This document shows, piece by piece, positions 63,958-64,000 of a stretch of DNA of 64,000 nucleotides (position 1 is its first letter; the number at the start of each line of letters is the position of its first letter). The notes below the pieces were generated by a model. That model made no database searches. It was not told the DNA's origin and saw nothing but the letters and a program-made list of their open reading frames with translations. The DNA is taken from contig NZ_JAPDFS010000002.1 of NCBI RefSeq assembly GCF_027257195.1, positions 464,701 to 528,700 on the forward strand, in the 5' to 3' direction. The stretch comes from Halorubrum sp. F4 (GTDB lineage: Archaea; Halobacteriota; Halobacteria; Halobacteriales; Haloferacaceae). The position numbers were made by a program, and so were the translations under genes.

Positions 63958-64000
63958 CTCAAGGGTCTTTCCGTCGATCCCGTCCAGTGGGAACGACCTG

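Overview
This is a chromosomal segment from an extremely halophilic archaeon (class Halobacteria), most like Halorubrum or a close relative. The evidence is high G+C coding DNA, very acidic proteins (many D/E-rich tails), TATA boxes about 25-30 nt before start codons with short or absent leaders, and archaeal core genes: tmcA, pelota, a thermosome subunit, ncsA, ftsZ2 with cdrS/cdrL, SMC/ScpA, a SAMP2-like ubiquitin fold protein, a GHMP-type shikimate kinase and gatB. No rRNA, CRISPR array or replication origin is visible. One tRNA (Ser, GGA) is present.

Layout. 1-2.5 kb: a pilin-like secreted protein cut by the left edge, then an orphan iron-siderophore binding lipoprotein under two palindromic DtxR-type operators. 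2.6-12.9 kb: nucleoside phosphorylase, UPF0179, tmcA, a wHTH protein, a phosphodiesterase next to a PAPS-reductase-type protein, a cupin, a large YcaO protein and a TbsP/DUF5821 regulator divergent from glyA. 14.4-22.8 kb: small membrane proteins, a probable IS remnant, an ornithine-cyclodeaminase-like enzyme, pelota, hydrolase, thiamine-binding and RidA genes. 22.8-23.1 kb: tRNA-Ser followed by a duplicated tRNA 3' end (att-like). 23.4-25.9 kb: a pseudokinase-membrane-substrate-binding fusion. 26.1-37.7 kb: thermosome, hybrid histidine kinase, second cyclodeaminase, DHFR, rlmE, B12-binding mutase subunit with MeaB, hydrolase, DUF4442 and ncsA.

37.8-45.2 kb is a cell-cycle island. On the minus strand cdrL, then the cdrS-ftsZ2 operon behind a cluster of GTAAGACG repeats; divergently on the plus strand a coiled-coil protein, smc and scpA. 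45.3-53.9 kb: MTA phosphorylase, YeiH-type transporter with a 47-residue microprotein, malate:quinone oxidoreductase, HD and phosphoribosyltransferase genes, gatB, a SAMP2-like protein with an unusual C-terminal tail, GNAT, RDD and a low-Mr phosphatase. 53.9-59.2 kb: the complete phosphate operon pstS-pstC-pstA-pstB-phoU (minus strand), divergent from a DUF7260 gene. 60.4-62.5 kb: two small conserved proteins, then shikimate kinase and chorismate mutase overlapped by ATGA. The right end holds a MazF-type toxin-antitoxin pair and a broken IS1341-type tnpB with its right end.

The most unusual items are the pseudokinase/binding-protein fusion, the SAMP2 homologue whose GG is not terminal, the GTAAGACG operator cluster in front of cdrS-ftsZ2, the YcaO fusion without a visible precursor peptide, and the tRNA-Ser 3'-end duplication. 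Family names are recalled from knowledge of the families; no search was run.
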